DNA of 64,000 nucleotides from Rhizobium sp. WYCCWR10014 (lineage in GTDB: Bacteria > Pseudomonadota > Alphaproteobacteria > Rhizobiales > Rhizobiaceae). Where the stretch lies: NCBI RefSeq assembly GCF_001657485.1, contig NZ_LXFU01000051.1, positions 297,543 through 361,542 of the forward strand, read 5' to 3'. Below, in pieces: positions 16,294 to 23,187 of this stretch (within the stretch, counting starts at the first letter, position 1; each line of letters begins with the position of its first letter). The position numbers were made by a program, and so were the translations under genes. The notes under the pieces were generated by a model. It had not been told where the DNA came from and ran no database searches. It saw nothing but the letters and a program-made list of their open reading frames with translations.

Positions 16294-17285
16294 GCAGACG
16301 CGATCGCCTGAAAGGTCTTTTTGACGATACGGCGCAGGAGTTGGCCGCGGCCAACTACGAGGAGCCATCTTCACGCGGATCGGCCGGGCCGGTTCGGACG
16401 ATGGCGCTGACCCTTGGCCGCATGGAGGAAGAGAGCAGGGCGATGCAGGAGGCCTTGCTCTCCGGCGAACGCATTGTCGAACTCGATCCCAATCTGATCG
16501 ATTCCTCCTTCGTCCGCGACCGCCTTGCCGACCAGCCGCTCGATATGGAGGACGAGCTGGTGCAGTCGATTGCTGAGAACGGCCAGGAAGTGCCGATCCT
16601 CGTTCGCCGCCATCCCAATGATGACGAACGCTACCAGATCGCCTACGGCCATCGCCGCCTGCAGGCAGTCAAGCTGCTTGGGCTCAAGGTCCAGGCGATC
16701 GTCCGCAAGCTCGACGATACCGATGTCGTCATCGCGCAGGGCATTGAGAATTCGGCACGTCGGAACCTGTCGTATATCGAGCGCGCGGTCTTTGCCCTCA
16801 ATCTCGAGCTCAAGGGTTTTGAGCGTCCCGTTATCATGAAGGCACTGTCGACGGACAAGACGGAGCTATCGAAGCTGATATCCGTTGCAAAAGCCATCCC
16901 CGCCGAGATCGTCAGGTCGGTTGGCGCTGCACCCGGCATCGGGCGACGCCGGTGGATGGCGCTTGCCCAGGACTGGAATGGGATGACGGCCGCGCGGCTT
17001 GCCAAGCTCATTGCTTCGGAAGGTTTCTCGGCTGAAGAGAGCGACCGCCGTTTCGAGCTTTTGGTTGCCGAGCTCGCCAAGAAAGAGGCGAAGCCCGAAA
17101 CCACGGAATTTGACTGGAAGCCGAAGAGCGGCGGCAAGATTGCCGGCCGAATCAAAAGCGCCGGCAATTCCTTCACGATCGCGTTGAAGACCGGCGATGC
17201 GCCGGATTTCGGCGCTTACATTTCACGCCGTCTCGATGAGCTTTACGAGGCCTATCGGGCCGGCAGATTGCAAGCAGGAGAGTAA
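16290..17285 (+). CDS. repB: plasmid partitioning protein RepB (ParB)
   Basis: The 331-residue RepB binds parS and couples it to RepA. It has the ParB core: VPILVRRHPNDDERYQIAYGHRRLQA (GHRR box near residue 120), ENSARRNLSYIERA, and a helix-turn-helix around KTELSKLISVAKAIP. Translation is coupled to repA by an ATGA overlap. A parS palindrome is embedded in codons 17-22 (ELAAAN). Confidence 0.95.
   Translation: MSRRDRLKGLFDDTAQELAAANYEEPSSRGSAGPVRTMALTLGRMEEESRAMQEALLSGERIVELDPNLIDSSFVRDRLADQPLDMEDELVQSIAENGQEVPILVRRHPNDDERYQIAYGHRRLQAVKLLGLKVQAIVRKLDDTDVVIAQGIENSARRNLSYIERAVFALNLELKGFERPVIMKALSTDKTELSKLISVAKAIPAEIVRSVGAAPGIGRRRWMALAQDWNGMTAARLAKLIASEGFSAEESDRRFELLVAELAKKEAKPETTEFDWKPKSGGKIAGRIKSAGNSFTIALKTGDAPDFGAYISRRLDELYEAYRAGRLQAGE
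16340..16355. promoter_or_regulatory. parS: parS centromere site 2, inside repB
   Basis: GTTGGCCGCGGCCAAC, identical to the site at 14965-14980, lying within the first 70 bp of the repB coding sequence. The two sites bracket repA at about 1.4 kb spacing. Confidence 0.85.
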
Positions 17286-17295
17286 GCCGCAAAAG

Positions 17296-17345
17296 AAAAA
17301 AGCCTCCGAACGTTGCCGCCGCGGAAGCCTTTCTCATATCTGGAC
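17296..17345 (-). ncRNA. counter-transcribed antisense RNA of repC (inc-alpha type)
   Basis: A minus-strand transcript of about 50 nt is predicted between repB and repC. It ends in a stem GCTTCCG/CGGAGGC followed by six T residues (plus-strand A-run 17296-17301), a rho-independent terminator. repABC plasmids encode an RNA of this size at this place that limits RepC synthesis and sets incompatibility and copy number. The 5' end is estimated from the promoter at 17352-17380. Confidence 0.8.
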
Positions 17346-17351
17346 AATCTG

Positions 17352-17380
17352 AGAATCGCACTTCCTCGAATCACTGTCAA
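17352..17380 (-). promoter_or_regulatory. promoter of the repC antisense RNA
   Basis: On the minus strand, TTGACA (17380-17375), a 17-bp spacer, and GATTCT (17357-17352). The -35 is a perfect consensus. The start point should be near 17345. Confidence 0.75.
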
Positions 17381-17439
17381 GCGTCTTCGGCATCCTTTTG
17401 GGTGGTAGGTTTCTTTTGCCTTGAAAAAAGGTGAGGGAC

Positions 17440-18654
17440 ATGGAGCCTCAATATATATCGACGCCCTTTGGGCGGCGATCGATGACACGTGGCATGCTGG
17501 CAAGTCAGGAAAGCGCCAGCAAGGTCGATCCGGATGCGTCAGTCGACAAGTGGAAGATTTTTCGCGCGCTCTGCGAAGCAAAGGACATGGTCGGCGTATC
17601 CGACCGTGCCCTGGCTGTTCTCAACGCGCTGTTGACTTTCTATCCGAAGAACGAGATTGCCGAGGCCAACGGTTTCGTTGTCTTTCCGTCAAACGAGCAG
17701 CTGTCGCTTCGCACGCACGGCATGGCTGGTACGACGTTGCGGCGGAACCTGGCGATGCTGGTGGAAGCCGGCCTGATCATCCGGCGGGATAGCCCGAACG
17801 GGAAGCGTTTTGCCCGCCGCAATGGCGAGGGCGGGCTTGGTGAGGCCTATGGCTTCAGCCTGGCGCCGCTCCTGGTGCGCGCTCGCGAGATCGAGGCGCA
17901 GGCGGCTCAGGTGATGGCCGCTAAGCTCGAATGGAAGCGCCTGAGGGAGCGGCTGACACTTTGCCGGCGTGACATCACCAAGCTCATCGAGATCGCGCTG
18001 GAAGAGGAAATTGCCGGCGAATGGATCGAGATGCAGAAGCATTTCAATCTGCTTTCCGCAAGCCTGCCGCGGCGCCCGTCGACTGCCGAGATGGAAAGCC
18101 TGCTGGCCGATCTCGAAGCTTTCCGGGAATTGATCGTCAAGACGCTGGAATCGAAGTCGAAAACAGAAAAAACAGACGCCAATGATAGCCAGAACGGTCG
18201 GCACATACATAATTCAAACCCACACCTTATATCTGAACTTGAACCAAGCTTCGAGACGAAGCAGGGCGCAAAGCCGGAGGAAGAACCGCAGCCGTGGCGG
18301 GAGCCGCCGAAATCCTTCCCCCTTGCCATGGTGCTGCAGGCGTGCCCGGAGATCATCGCTTACGGACCGGGCGGCGGCATTGGCAGCTGGCGCGATCTGA
18401 TGGCAGCGGCCGTCATTGTCCGTTCCACTCTTGGCGTCAGCCCCAGCGCCTATCAGCTGGCCTGCGATGTCATGGGGCCGGAAAACGCCGCCACGGTGAT
18501 TGCCTGCATCCTGGAAAGGGGCGGACATATCAACTCGGCCGGCGGCTACCTGCGCGACCTGACGCGACGGGCGGAGCGCGGCGAATTCTCGCTCGGACCG
18601 ATGCTGATGGCGCTGATGCGGGCAAATGGTCCGACAGCGAGGAAAACCGGATGA
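17440..18654 (+). CDS. repC: plasmid replication initiator RepC
   Basis: RepC initiates replication and, in characterised repABC plasmids, binds an origin inside its own gene. The 404-residue protein has the RepC N-terminal region (DKWKIFRALCEAKDMVGVSDRALAVLNALL, then LRTHGMAGTTLRRNLAMLVEAGLI with a winged-helix look) and the C-terminal domain with YGPGGGIGSWRDL and GGYLRDLTRRAERGEFSLGPM. ATG 17440 follows AAAGGTGAGG; an in-frame GTG lies at 17431. The linker between the domains is AT-rich at DNA level. Confidence 0.95.
   Translation: MEPQYISTPFGRRSMTRGMLASQESASKVDPDASVDKWKIFRALCEAKDMVGVSDRALAVLNALLTFYPKNEIAEANGFVVFPSNEQLSLRTHGMAGTTLRRNLAMLVEAGLIIRRDSPNGKRFARRNGEGGLGEAYGFSLAPLLVRAREIEAQAAQVMAAKLEWKRLRERLTLCRRDITKLIEIALEEEIAGEWIEMQKHFNLLSASLPRRPSTAEMESLLADLEAFRELIVKTLESKSKTEKTDANDSQNGRHIHNSNPHLISELEPSFETKQGAKPEEEPQPWREPPKSFPLAMVLQACPEIIAYGPGGGIGSWRDLMAAAVIVRSTLGVSPSAYQLACDVMGPENAATVIACILERGGHINSAGGYLRDLTRRAERGEFSLGPMLMALMRANGPTARKTG
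18150..18250. other. oriV: AT-rich tract in repC, candidate origin of replication
   Basis: This stretch (around AAAACAGAAAAAACAG and CATACATAATTCAAAC) is markedly AT-richer than the rest of repC and encodes a low-complexity linker. In other repABC plasmids the origin maps to an AT-rich patch in the middle of repC. Placement is by analogy. Confidence 0.45.
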
Positions 18655-18834
18655 CCGCCAATGAAAAAGCTTCGCGCCAGCTCAGACGGTTAGAAGGATA
18701 TGAAGCCGGTCGATCAGCCAGCTAATCGGCTTCTTTCCCTCCAGTTTTGTTGAAATACACTGTTAACCATGTCATACATGGCGGAAGGAAACCCGTATTT
18801 TGCTTCCATTTGTGAAAAACCGTAAAGCTTAACA

Positions 18835-19968
18835 ATGCGCTACGATATCGACGGTGCAATGCTTCAAACCCTGCTTCCAGCCCTTACCGCGGCGGAGGAT
18901 GCAGTGGCGCGGCTGGACGAACGGGTGTTGCGCTCGCCGGTCGGCGAGGGATTTGCCGAACGCGGCCATTTCTTCGACGCTGTCGGCGCGCTCTGGGTGG
19001 CCGGCGAACTCGTGCATGTCGAGGATCTCGTTTTGCATGATGCACATATGGATAGCCGCGCTCCCACCCACGAACTGACGATCGCCCATTCTGTGCTGCG
19101 AGCACGTCGGCGCATCTGGACCGGCGACCCTTCCTGGGCACTTGGCGTCTCGGGCCTTGCAACGCTGACTGCGACCGGCGGGGAAGGGGAGGGGAAAGCG
19201 CAGGAAGTGAAGAACCTGGCAGTTCCGCTCGAGACCGACGGAGAGGGCGAGGATGAGGACGGGCCGCTTGCTGCCGAGATGGCGGAGATCGATGCGCTTC
19301 TTGCCCGCTCGCAGAAGCTGCTCGACGTTCATACAGGGAAAACGCCGGCAAGCGAGACAGCCGCCGTTACTCCGGCAAGACGCAACGAAGACCCTCTCGG
19401 TTTGCTCGGTGACGACGAGTGGGACGAAGAACAGCGGCTTGCGGAGTGGCGAAGCGTCCAGCCATTGGCCGACAGCTTGCCGCCGGTGCTCGGCGCTATC
19501 ATCCTCTTCGAAGCCTGGGAAAGGATCGAGCCGTTGCGGCGTCAGCACTGGCTCGGCGGTCTTCTGGTCGCAAGCCATCTACGGGCCCGCGGCAAGGTCG
19601 CCTCGCATCTGTTTTCTTTCTACGGCGGGCTGAAGCTGGTGCGCCATGAGCGTCGTCGGGCACGCGATCGCGTCACGCGGCTGCAAGCCTTTCTGGAGGC
19701 GATGCATCTGGGTGCTGTGGCCGGCCTCAAGGAACTCGATCGCTTGTCGCTGGCGCGTACGCAGATGGAGCTGCGCTTTCGCGGCCGCCGTTCGAACAGC
19801 AGTCTCCCGGAGCTTGCCGATTTCATCCTGTCGCGGCCGATGGTCTCGGCGGCGATGATTGCCCGTCATCTGCGCATCACACCGCGCGGCGCGCTCAACC
19901 TCGTCAACGAGATCGGCATTCGTGAAATCACCGGTCGCGGCCGCTATCGCGCCTGGGGTATCATCTAG
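18835..19968 (+). CDS. DUF1612 / helix-turn-helix protein downstream of repC
   Basis: A 377-residue protein of the type often annotated DUF1612 in rhizobial plasmids. The N-terminal region (GEGFAERGHFFDAVGALWVAGELVHVEDLVLHD) and C-terminal region (LPELADFILSRPMVSAAMIARHLRITPRGALNLV, a helix-turn-helix) are joined by an acidic, variable middle section. Function is unknown; the C terminus suggests DNA binding. It follows repC by 180 bp on the same strand, and similar genes occur near rhizobial plasmid replication modules. There is no obvious ribosome binding site before the ATG. The repC gap holds only a small palindrome, CCATG-TCATA-CATGG, at 18767-18781. Confidence 0.7.
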   Translation: MRYDIDGAMLQTLLPALTAAEDAVARLDERVLRSPVGEGFAERGHFFDAVGALWVAGELVHVEDLVLHDAHMDSRAPTHELTIAHSVLRARRRIWTGDPSWALGVSGLATLTATGGEGEGKAQEVKNLAVPLETDGEGEDEDGPLAAEMAEIDALLARSQKLLDVHTGKTPASETAAVTPARRNEDPLGLLGDDEWDEEQRLAEWRSVQPLADSLPPVLGAIILFEAWERIEPLRRQHWLGGLLVASHLRARGKVASHLFSFYGGLKLVRHERRRARDRVTRLQAFLEAMHLGAVAGLKELDRLSLARTQMELRFRGRRSNSSLPELADFILSRPMVSAAMIARHLRITPRGALNLVNEIGIREITGRGRYRAWGII

Positions 19969-19978
19969 CGAATAACCC

Positions 19979-20126
19979 CGAAATCCGGTTTCGATTTTCG
20001 GACAGGATTATGCGGCGATTCAAAGTGATAGAGCGTCCTTCGCGCGTCTGAAAAGACGCGCGGCGCTCCAATGCATGTCGCCCAAATGTGCGCAGCGGTT
20101 TTGATTCCGATTTGACGCGATGCGCC
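19979..20126. repeat. rhizobial mosaic intergenic repeat (copy 1)
   Basis: A chain of palindromes shared with other gaps in this window: the hairpin CGCGCGTCT-GAAA-AGACGCGCG (20041-20062) flanked by GAGCG/CGCTC, then a GCATGTCGCCCAAA ... CAGCGGTTTT block also seen at 43063. It resembles RIME-type rhizobial intergenic elements and contains no coding potential. Confidence 0.7.
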
Positions 20127-20134
20127 TTAAACGA

Positions 20135-20162
20135 AAACGGCCGGGCGTTGGCCCGGCCGTTT
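20135..20162. terminator. bidirectional terminator hairpin
   Basis: AAACGGCCGGGC-GTTG-GCCCGGCCGTTT: a perfect 12-bp stem with a 4-nt loop, and T residues following on the minus strand. It can terminate the leftward Bax-inhibitor-1 gene and rightward transcription from the plasmid module. Confidence 0.8.
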
Positions 20163-20248
20163 CGCTATGGTGAGCACCCAGTCCGCCATCCTGTCACAGA
20201 CTGCAGACCAGGCGCCCTTGCGCTTCCATTGCCCCCAGAAGCGCAGTC

Positions 20249-20959
20249 CTATTCCCGCTCGCCCGTGAAGTTGAGCAGAAGCTGGAAGATGTTGACGAAG
20301 TTCAGGTAGAGCGAGAGCGCACCGAAGACGGCAAGCTTCTGGTTCGATTCCTGATCAAAGTTTTCCGAATACTGTTCCTTGATGTTCTGCGTGTCGTAAG
20401 CGGTGAGACCGACGAAGACGACGATGCCGATCACCGAGATCGCGAACTGCAGCGCGCTCGAACCCAGGAAGATGTTGACGACCGAGGCGATGATGACGCC
20501 GAAGAGGCCCATCATCAGGAACGAGCCCATGCGCGAGAGATCACGCTTCGTCGCATAGCCGTAGAGGCTGGTGGCGCCGAACATCGTGGCGGTGATGAAG
20601 AAGGTCCGTGCGATGCTCGCCCCGGTGAAGACCAGGAAGACGGAAGCGAGCGACAGGCCCATCACGGCGCAGAAGGCCCAGAAGGTGATCTGGGCGGTGC
20701 TGGTCGACATCGTCTGGATCTTGAACGAGAAGAAGAAGACGAAGGCGAGCGGGGCAAGCATCACCACCCACTTCAGCGGCGAGCCGAAGATCGGGACGTA
20801 GAGTGCCGGCGTCGAGCCGACGACAAAGGCGACGAGGCCTGTGATGACGAGGCCGAGAGCCATATAGTTGTAGACGCGCAGCATATGCTGACGCAGGCCT
20901 TCGTCGAAGAGGGCCTGGGAGCCGGCGACGGCGCCGTAGCGGGGATTGATCGGGTTCAT
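20249..20959 (-). CDS. Bax inhibitor-1 / YccA family membrane protein
   Basis: A 236-residue inner-membrane protein with about seven hydrophobic segments spaced from residue 32 to 232. Family features include MALGLVITGLVAF, FGATSLYGYATKRDLSRMGSFL and a C-terminal YDTQNIKE and FGALSLYLNFVNIF. BI-1 proteins are linked to membrane-protease control and calcium leak; the bacterial role is poorly defined. RBS GAGGAGATCAGC precedes the ATG. It is monocistronic-looking, 20 bp downstream of the anti-sigma stop on the same strand, with a strong terminator after it. Confidence 0.9.
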   Translation of the reverse strand: MNPINPRYGAVAGSQALFDEGLRQHMLRVYNYMALGLVITGLVAFVVGSTPALYVPIFGSPLKWVVMLAPLAFVFFFSFKIQTMSTSTAQITFWAFCAVMGLSLASVFLVFTGASIARTFFITATMFGATSLYGYATKRDLSRMGSFLMMGLFGVIIASVVNIFLGSSALQFAISVIGIVVFVGLTAYDTQNIKEQYSENFDQESNQKLAVFGALSLYLNFVNIFQLLLNFTGERE

Positions 20960-20979
20960 GCTGATCTCCTCGGTTTGAA

Positions 20980-21747
20980 TTAATAGAGCGAGCGGGCGAG
21001 CCGTTCGGCCGCCTGGTCGAGATTGAGACCGCTATCGTCGGCGATCAGCGCATAAGCGACCTCGCCGATCTGCCAATAGGCGGCTTCTGCTTTTTCCAGC
21101 GTCAGATGGTTGACCGGCTTGACCTCGAAGGCACCCGGACGGACGGCGAAAAGCGATAGTCGCTTTCCGTCTGCTTGTTCGATCGCCATCTCGACGCTGG
21201 GGCCGAATTCGGACGGGAAGATCTGCACGTCGGCGACCTTCCAATCTCCAGGCAGTTCGGGCATCACGATCGCGGTGGCGGCGCGAATATCGTCGGCGCT
21301 ATAGGTGGCCGGCGTCTGCGGAGGCATCGATTGGCGCAGGGCCGCGGTCTGATAGGCGCGCATGGCATCCTCGACATAGGCGGGTGCCGGAACCGATGCC
21401 ACCACCTCAGTCGCCGAGAAGGCGCCGAAGGAATTGTGCGCCACCCAGCCGGCGGCAATTAGAATGCCGACGGCGGCAATGCGCTGCATCGAATGGAAGA
21501 TGCGGCCATAGGAAAGGCCACGTTCCAGCCGGCGGGCCGCATCGCGGGTCTCGGGGCGGCCGAAGGCACTTTCGCCGGCAAGCGCCAGACGCAGTTCGCC
21601 CTTGACGCTGAGGTCGGCCATGACCTTGGCGGCAATCGCCGGATTCTCGGAGAGAAAGGATTCCACCTGGATGCGACGGGCGACGTCGAGTTCGCCATCG
21701 ACATAGGCGTCGAGATCGGCATCGAGGATCGGATCAATTGCTTTCAT
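20980..21747 (-). CDS. membrane anti-sigma factor
   Basis: The N terminus (DADLDAYVDGELDVARRIQVESFL) is typical of anti-sigma factors of ECF pairs. A single hydrophobic segment (IAAVGILIAAGWVA, near residues 90-103) anchors a periplasmic domain of about 150 residues. The zinc-binding HxxxCxxC motif of ZAS proteins is absent. Its first 14 bp overlap the end of the ECF sigma gene, so the pair is co-translated. It presumably holds the sigma factor inactive at the membrane until a signal releases it; the signal is unknown. Confidence 0.85.
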   Translation of the reverse strand: MKAIDPILDADLDAYVDGELDVARRIQVESFLSENPAIAAKVMADLSVKGELRLALAGESAFGRPETRDAARRLERGLSYGRIFHSMQRIAAVGILIAAGWVAHNSFGAFSATEVVASVPAPAYVEDAMRAYQTAALRQSMPPQTPATYSADDIRAATAIVMPELPGDWKVADVQIFPSEFGPSVEMAIEQADGKRLSLFAVRPGAFEVKPVNHLTLEKAEAAYWQIGEVAYALIADDSGLNLDQAAERLARSLY

Positions 21748-22273
21748 TGCCGTTCCCTCCGATGATTCTCAGATGCGAAACCCGCGGCGTCTTCTCCTCG
21801 AATTCGCGCAGTTGAGCGCGCGCGCGGGAGATGCGCGACATCAGCGTCCCCACAGGTATGCCGAGCGCCTGGGCGGCTTCCTGATAGGAAAGGTCTTCGA
21901 TCGCAACGAGATGCAGCGCCTCGCGCTGTTCCTCCGGCAGGTCGAAGAAGGCGTCGCGCACCTGCTGCAGGCGCACGGCATGTTCCTGGCCGGCCGGCAG
22001 CGACTGCTCGGCTTCGACAGCCGCTTCATCGTGACGGCGCGTCAGCGACCGGTTCCGGCGAAGACGATCGATATGGGCATTGTGCAGGATGGAGAGCAGC
22101 CAGGTGCGCAGGTTGCCGCCGCTGCGGAAGCTCTTTCGCTTCTCGAAGGCGCGCACCAGCGCATCATGCACCAGATCCTCCGCCTCGTCCGAATTGCGCA
22201 CCAGCGAGCGAGCGTAGCGCCTCAGCGCTGCAAGCTGTCCGATGACGTCGAAGGGGCGTTCTCTGCGTTCCAT
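21734..22273 (-). CDS. ECF-type RNA polymerase sigma factor
   Basis: A 179-residue sigma-70 family ECF factor. Region 2 includes YARSLVRNSDEAEDLVHDALVRAFE and GGNLRTWLLSILHN; region 4 includes LPEEQREALHLVAIEDLSYQEAAQALGIPVGTLMSRISRAR. It lacks the ECF16/EcfG-like companion genes phyR and nepR, so it is not obviously the general-stress sigma. The upstream gap (188 bp) contains the hairpin CGGATG-TAAAAAAAT-CATCCG; no autoregulatory promoter was recognised. Confidence 0.9.
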   Translation of the reverse strand: MERRERPFDVIGQLAALRRYARSLVRNSDEAEDLVHDALVRAFEKRKSFRSGGNLRTWLLSILHNAHIDRLRRNRSLTRRHDEAAVEAEQSLPAGQEHAVRLQQVRDAFFDLPEEQREALHLVAIEDLSYQEAAQALGIPVGTLMSRISRARAQLREFEEKTPRVSHLRIIGGNGNESN

Positions 22274-22461
22274 GATTGAGTATACGCAATTGCGGCGGGT
22301 TTTATTCCCGGCGGATGTAAAAAAATCATCCGGACCGAAGACCGTCGCCGGATCATCATCAAAATAGTCTTCTCAAGCGGACAGGCGCCTCAAATCCGCG
22401 ATTGTTTATGACAATTACATGACAGATCATGACGCCGCTGATTTGCAGGGGACAATCAAGA

Positions 22462-22770
22462 ATGAAGGAAAAAAAGCGGGTCTACGAAGCTCTCGTGGAC
22501 GGCGCCATGGAAGGGCTGACGGATGAGGCGCTCTATGATTTCGTCAAGGCGCGTTGTCCGAAGGCTACCAGCAAGAAGATCGTCCGGGCCTCGCTTCTCG
22601 CCCTGATGGATCCGCATCTCAGGGACCGCAATATTCTCGACGTGATCTATGCGCTGGCGATCAAGCATCGGCTGGATGATGGCGTGCTGGACGACGGCGA
22701 AGACGAGGAGCCCGACGAGCGAGGACAATCGTCGCAGGCGGCCAACCAGAACTTGCCACAGCTTTCCTGA
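22462..22770 (+). CDS. small conserved-looking protein of unknown function
   Basis: A 102-residue soluble protein: a lysine-rich start (MKEKKRVYEALVDGAMEG), a helical middle (LYDFVKARCPKATSKKIVRASLLALMDPHLRD) and an acidic tail (LDDGEDEEPDE). GGGGA precedes ATG 22462; an upstream in-frame start at 22429 looks less likely. The tight helical core and basic-to-acidic layout suggest a small binding protein, but I do not recognise a family. It is divergent from the ECF sigma gene and convergent with hmrR. Confidence 0.6.
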   Translation: MKEKKRVYEALVDGAMEGLTDEALYDFVKARCPKATSKKIVRASLLALMDPHLRDRNILDVIYALAIKHRLDDGVLDDGEDEEPDERGQSSQAANQNLPQLS

Positions 22771-22788
22771 TGCAGATCCCTGAAATGG

Positions 22789-23178
22789 TCAGCCGCCGTC
22801 GGAAAGCTCTTCGAGGATCGGACAGTCCGGCCTGTCGTTGCCGTGACAGGCATGCACGAGGTGCTCCAGCGTCCGGCGCAATTCCGTCAGTTCGCGGATC
22901 TTGCGGTCGACCTCGGCAAGTTTGGTCTCAGCAATATCCTTGACGTCCGCGCTCGCCCGGTCCTTGTCCTCGTAGAGCGCCAGCAATTGCCGGCATTCTT
23001 CGACGGAAAAGCCGAGGCCGCGCGAGCGCTGCAGGAAGCGCAGTTTGTGGATATCGGTTGCGGCATAGTCGCGATAGCCGTTTCCGCCCCTGTCGGGGCG
23101 GATGAGGCCGATATCCTCGTAATAGCGGATGGTCTTGGAAGGCAGGCCGGAGCGTTCCGATGCTTCGCCGATATTCAT
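22789..23178 (-). CDS. hmrR: copper-responsive MerR-family activator (CueR/HmrR type)
   Basis: A 129-residue MerR protein: helix-turn-helix MNIGEASERSGLPSKTIRYYEDIGLI at the N terminus, a dimerisation coiled coil, and the metal-loop cysteines C111 and C119 (CHGNDRPDC), the eight-residue spacing of Cu(I) sensors. It would distort the 19-bp-spacer promoter upstream of the copper ATPase gene. It is 9 bp downstream of that gene, forming a copA-hmrR operon. Confidence 0.88.
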   Translation of the reverse strand: MNIGEASERSGLPSKTIRYYEDIGLIRPDRGGNGYRDYAATDIHKLRFLQRSRGLGFSVEECRQLLALYEDKDRASADVKDIAETKLAEVDRKIRELTELRRTLEHLVHACHGNDRPDCPILEELSDGG

Positions 23179-23187
23179 CGCCGTCTC

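Noticed and set aside
20980..22273. The ECF sigma/anti-sigma pair as the general-stress EcfG/NepR system
   Set aside because: The anti-sigma has a membrane span and a large outer domain, unlike NepR, and no phyR is nearby.
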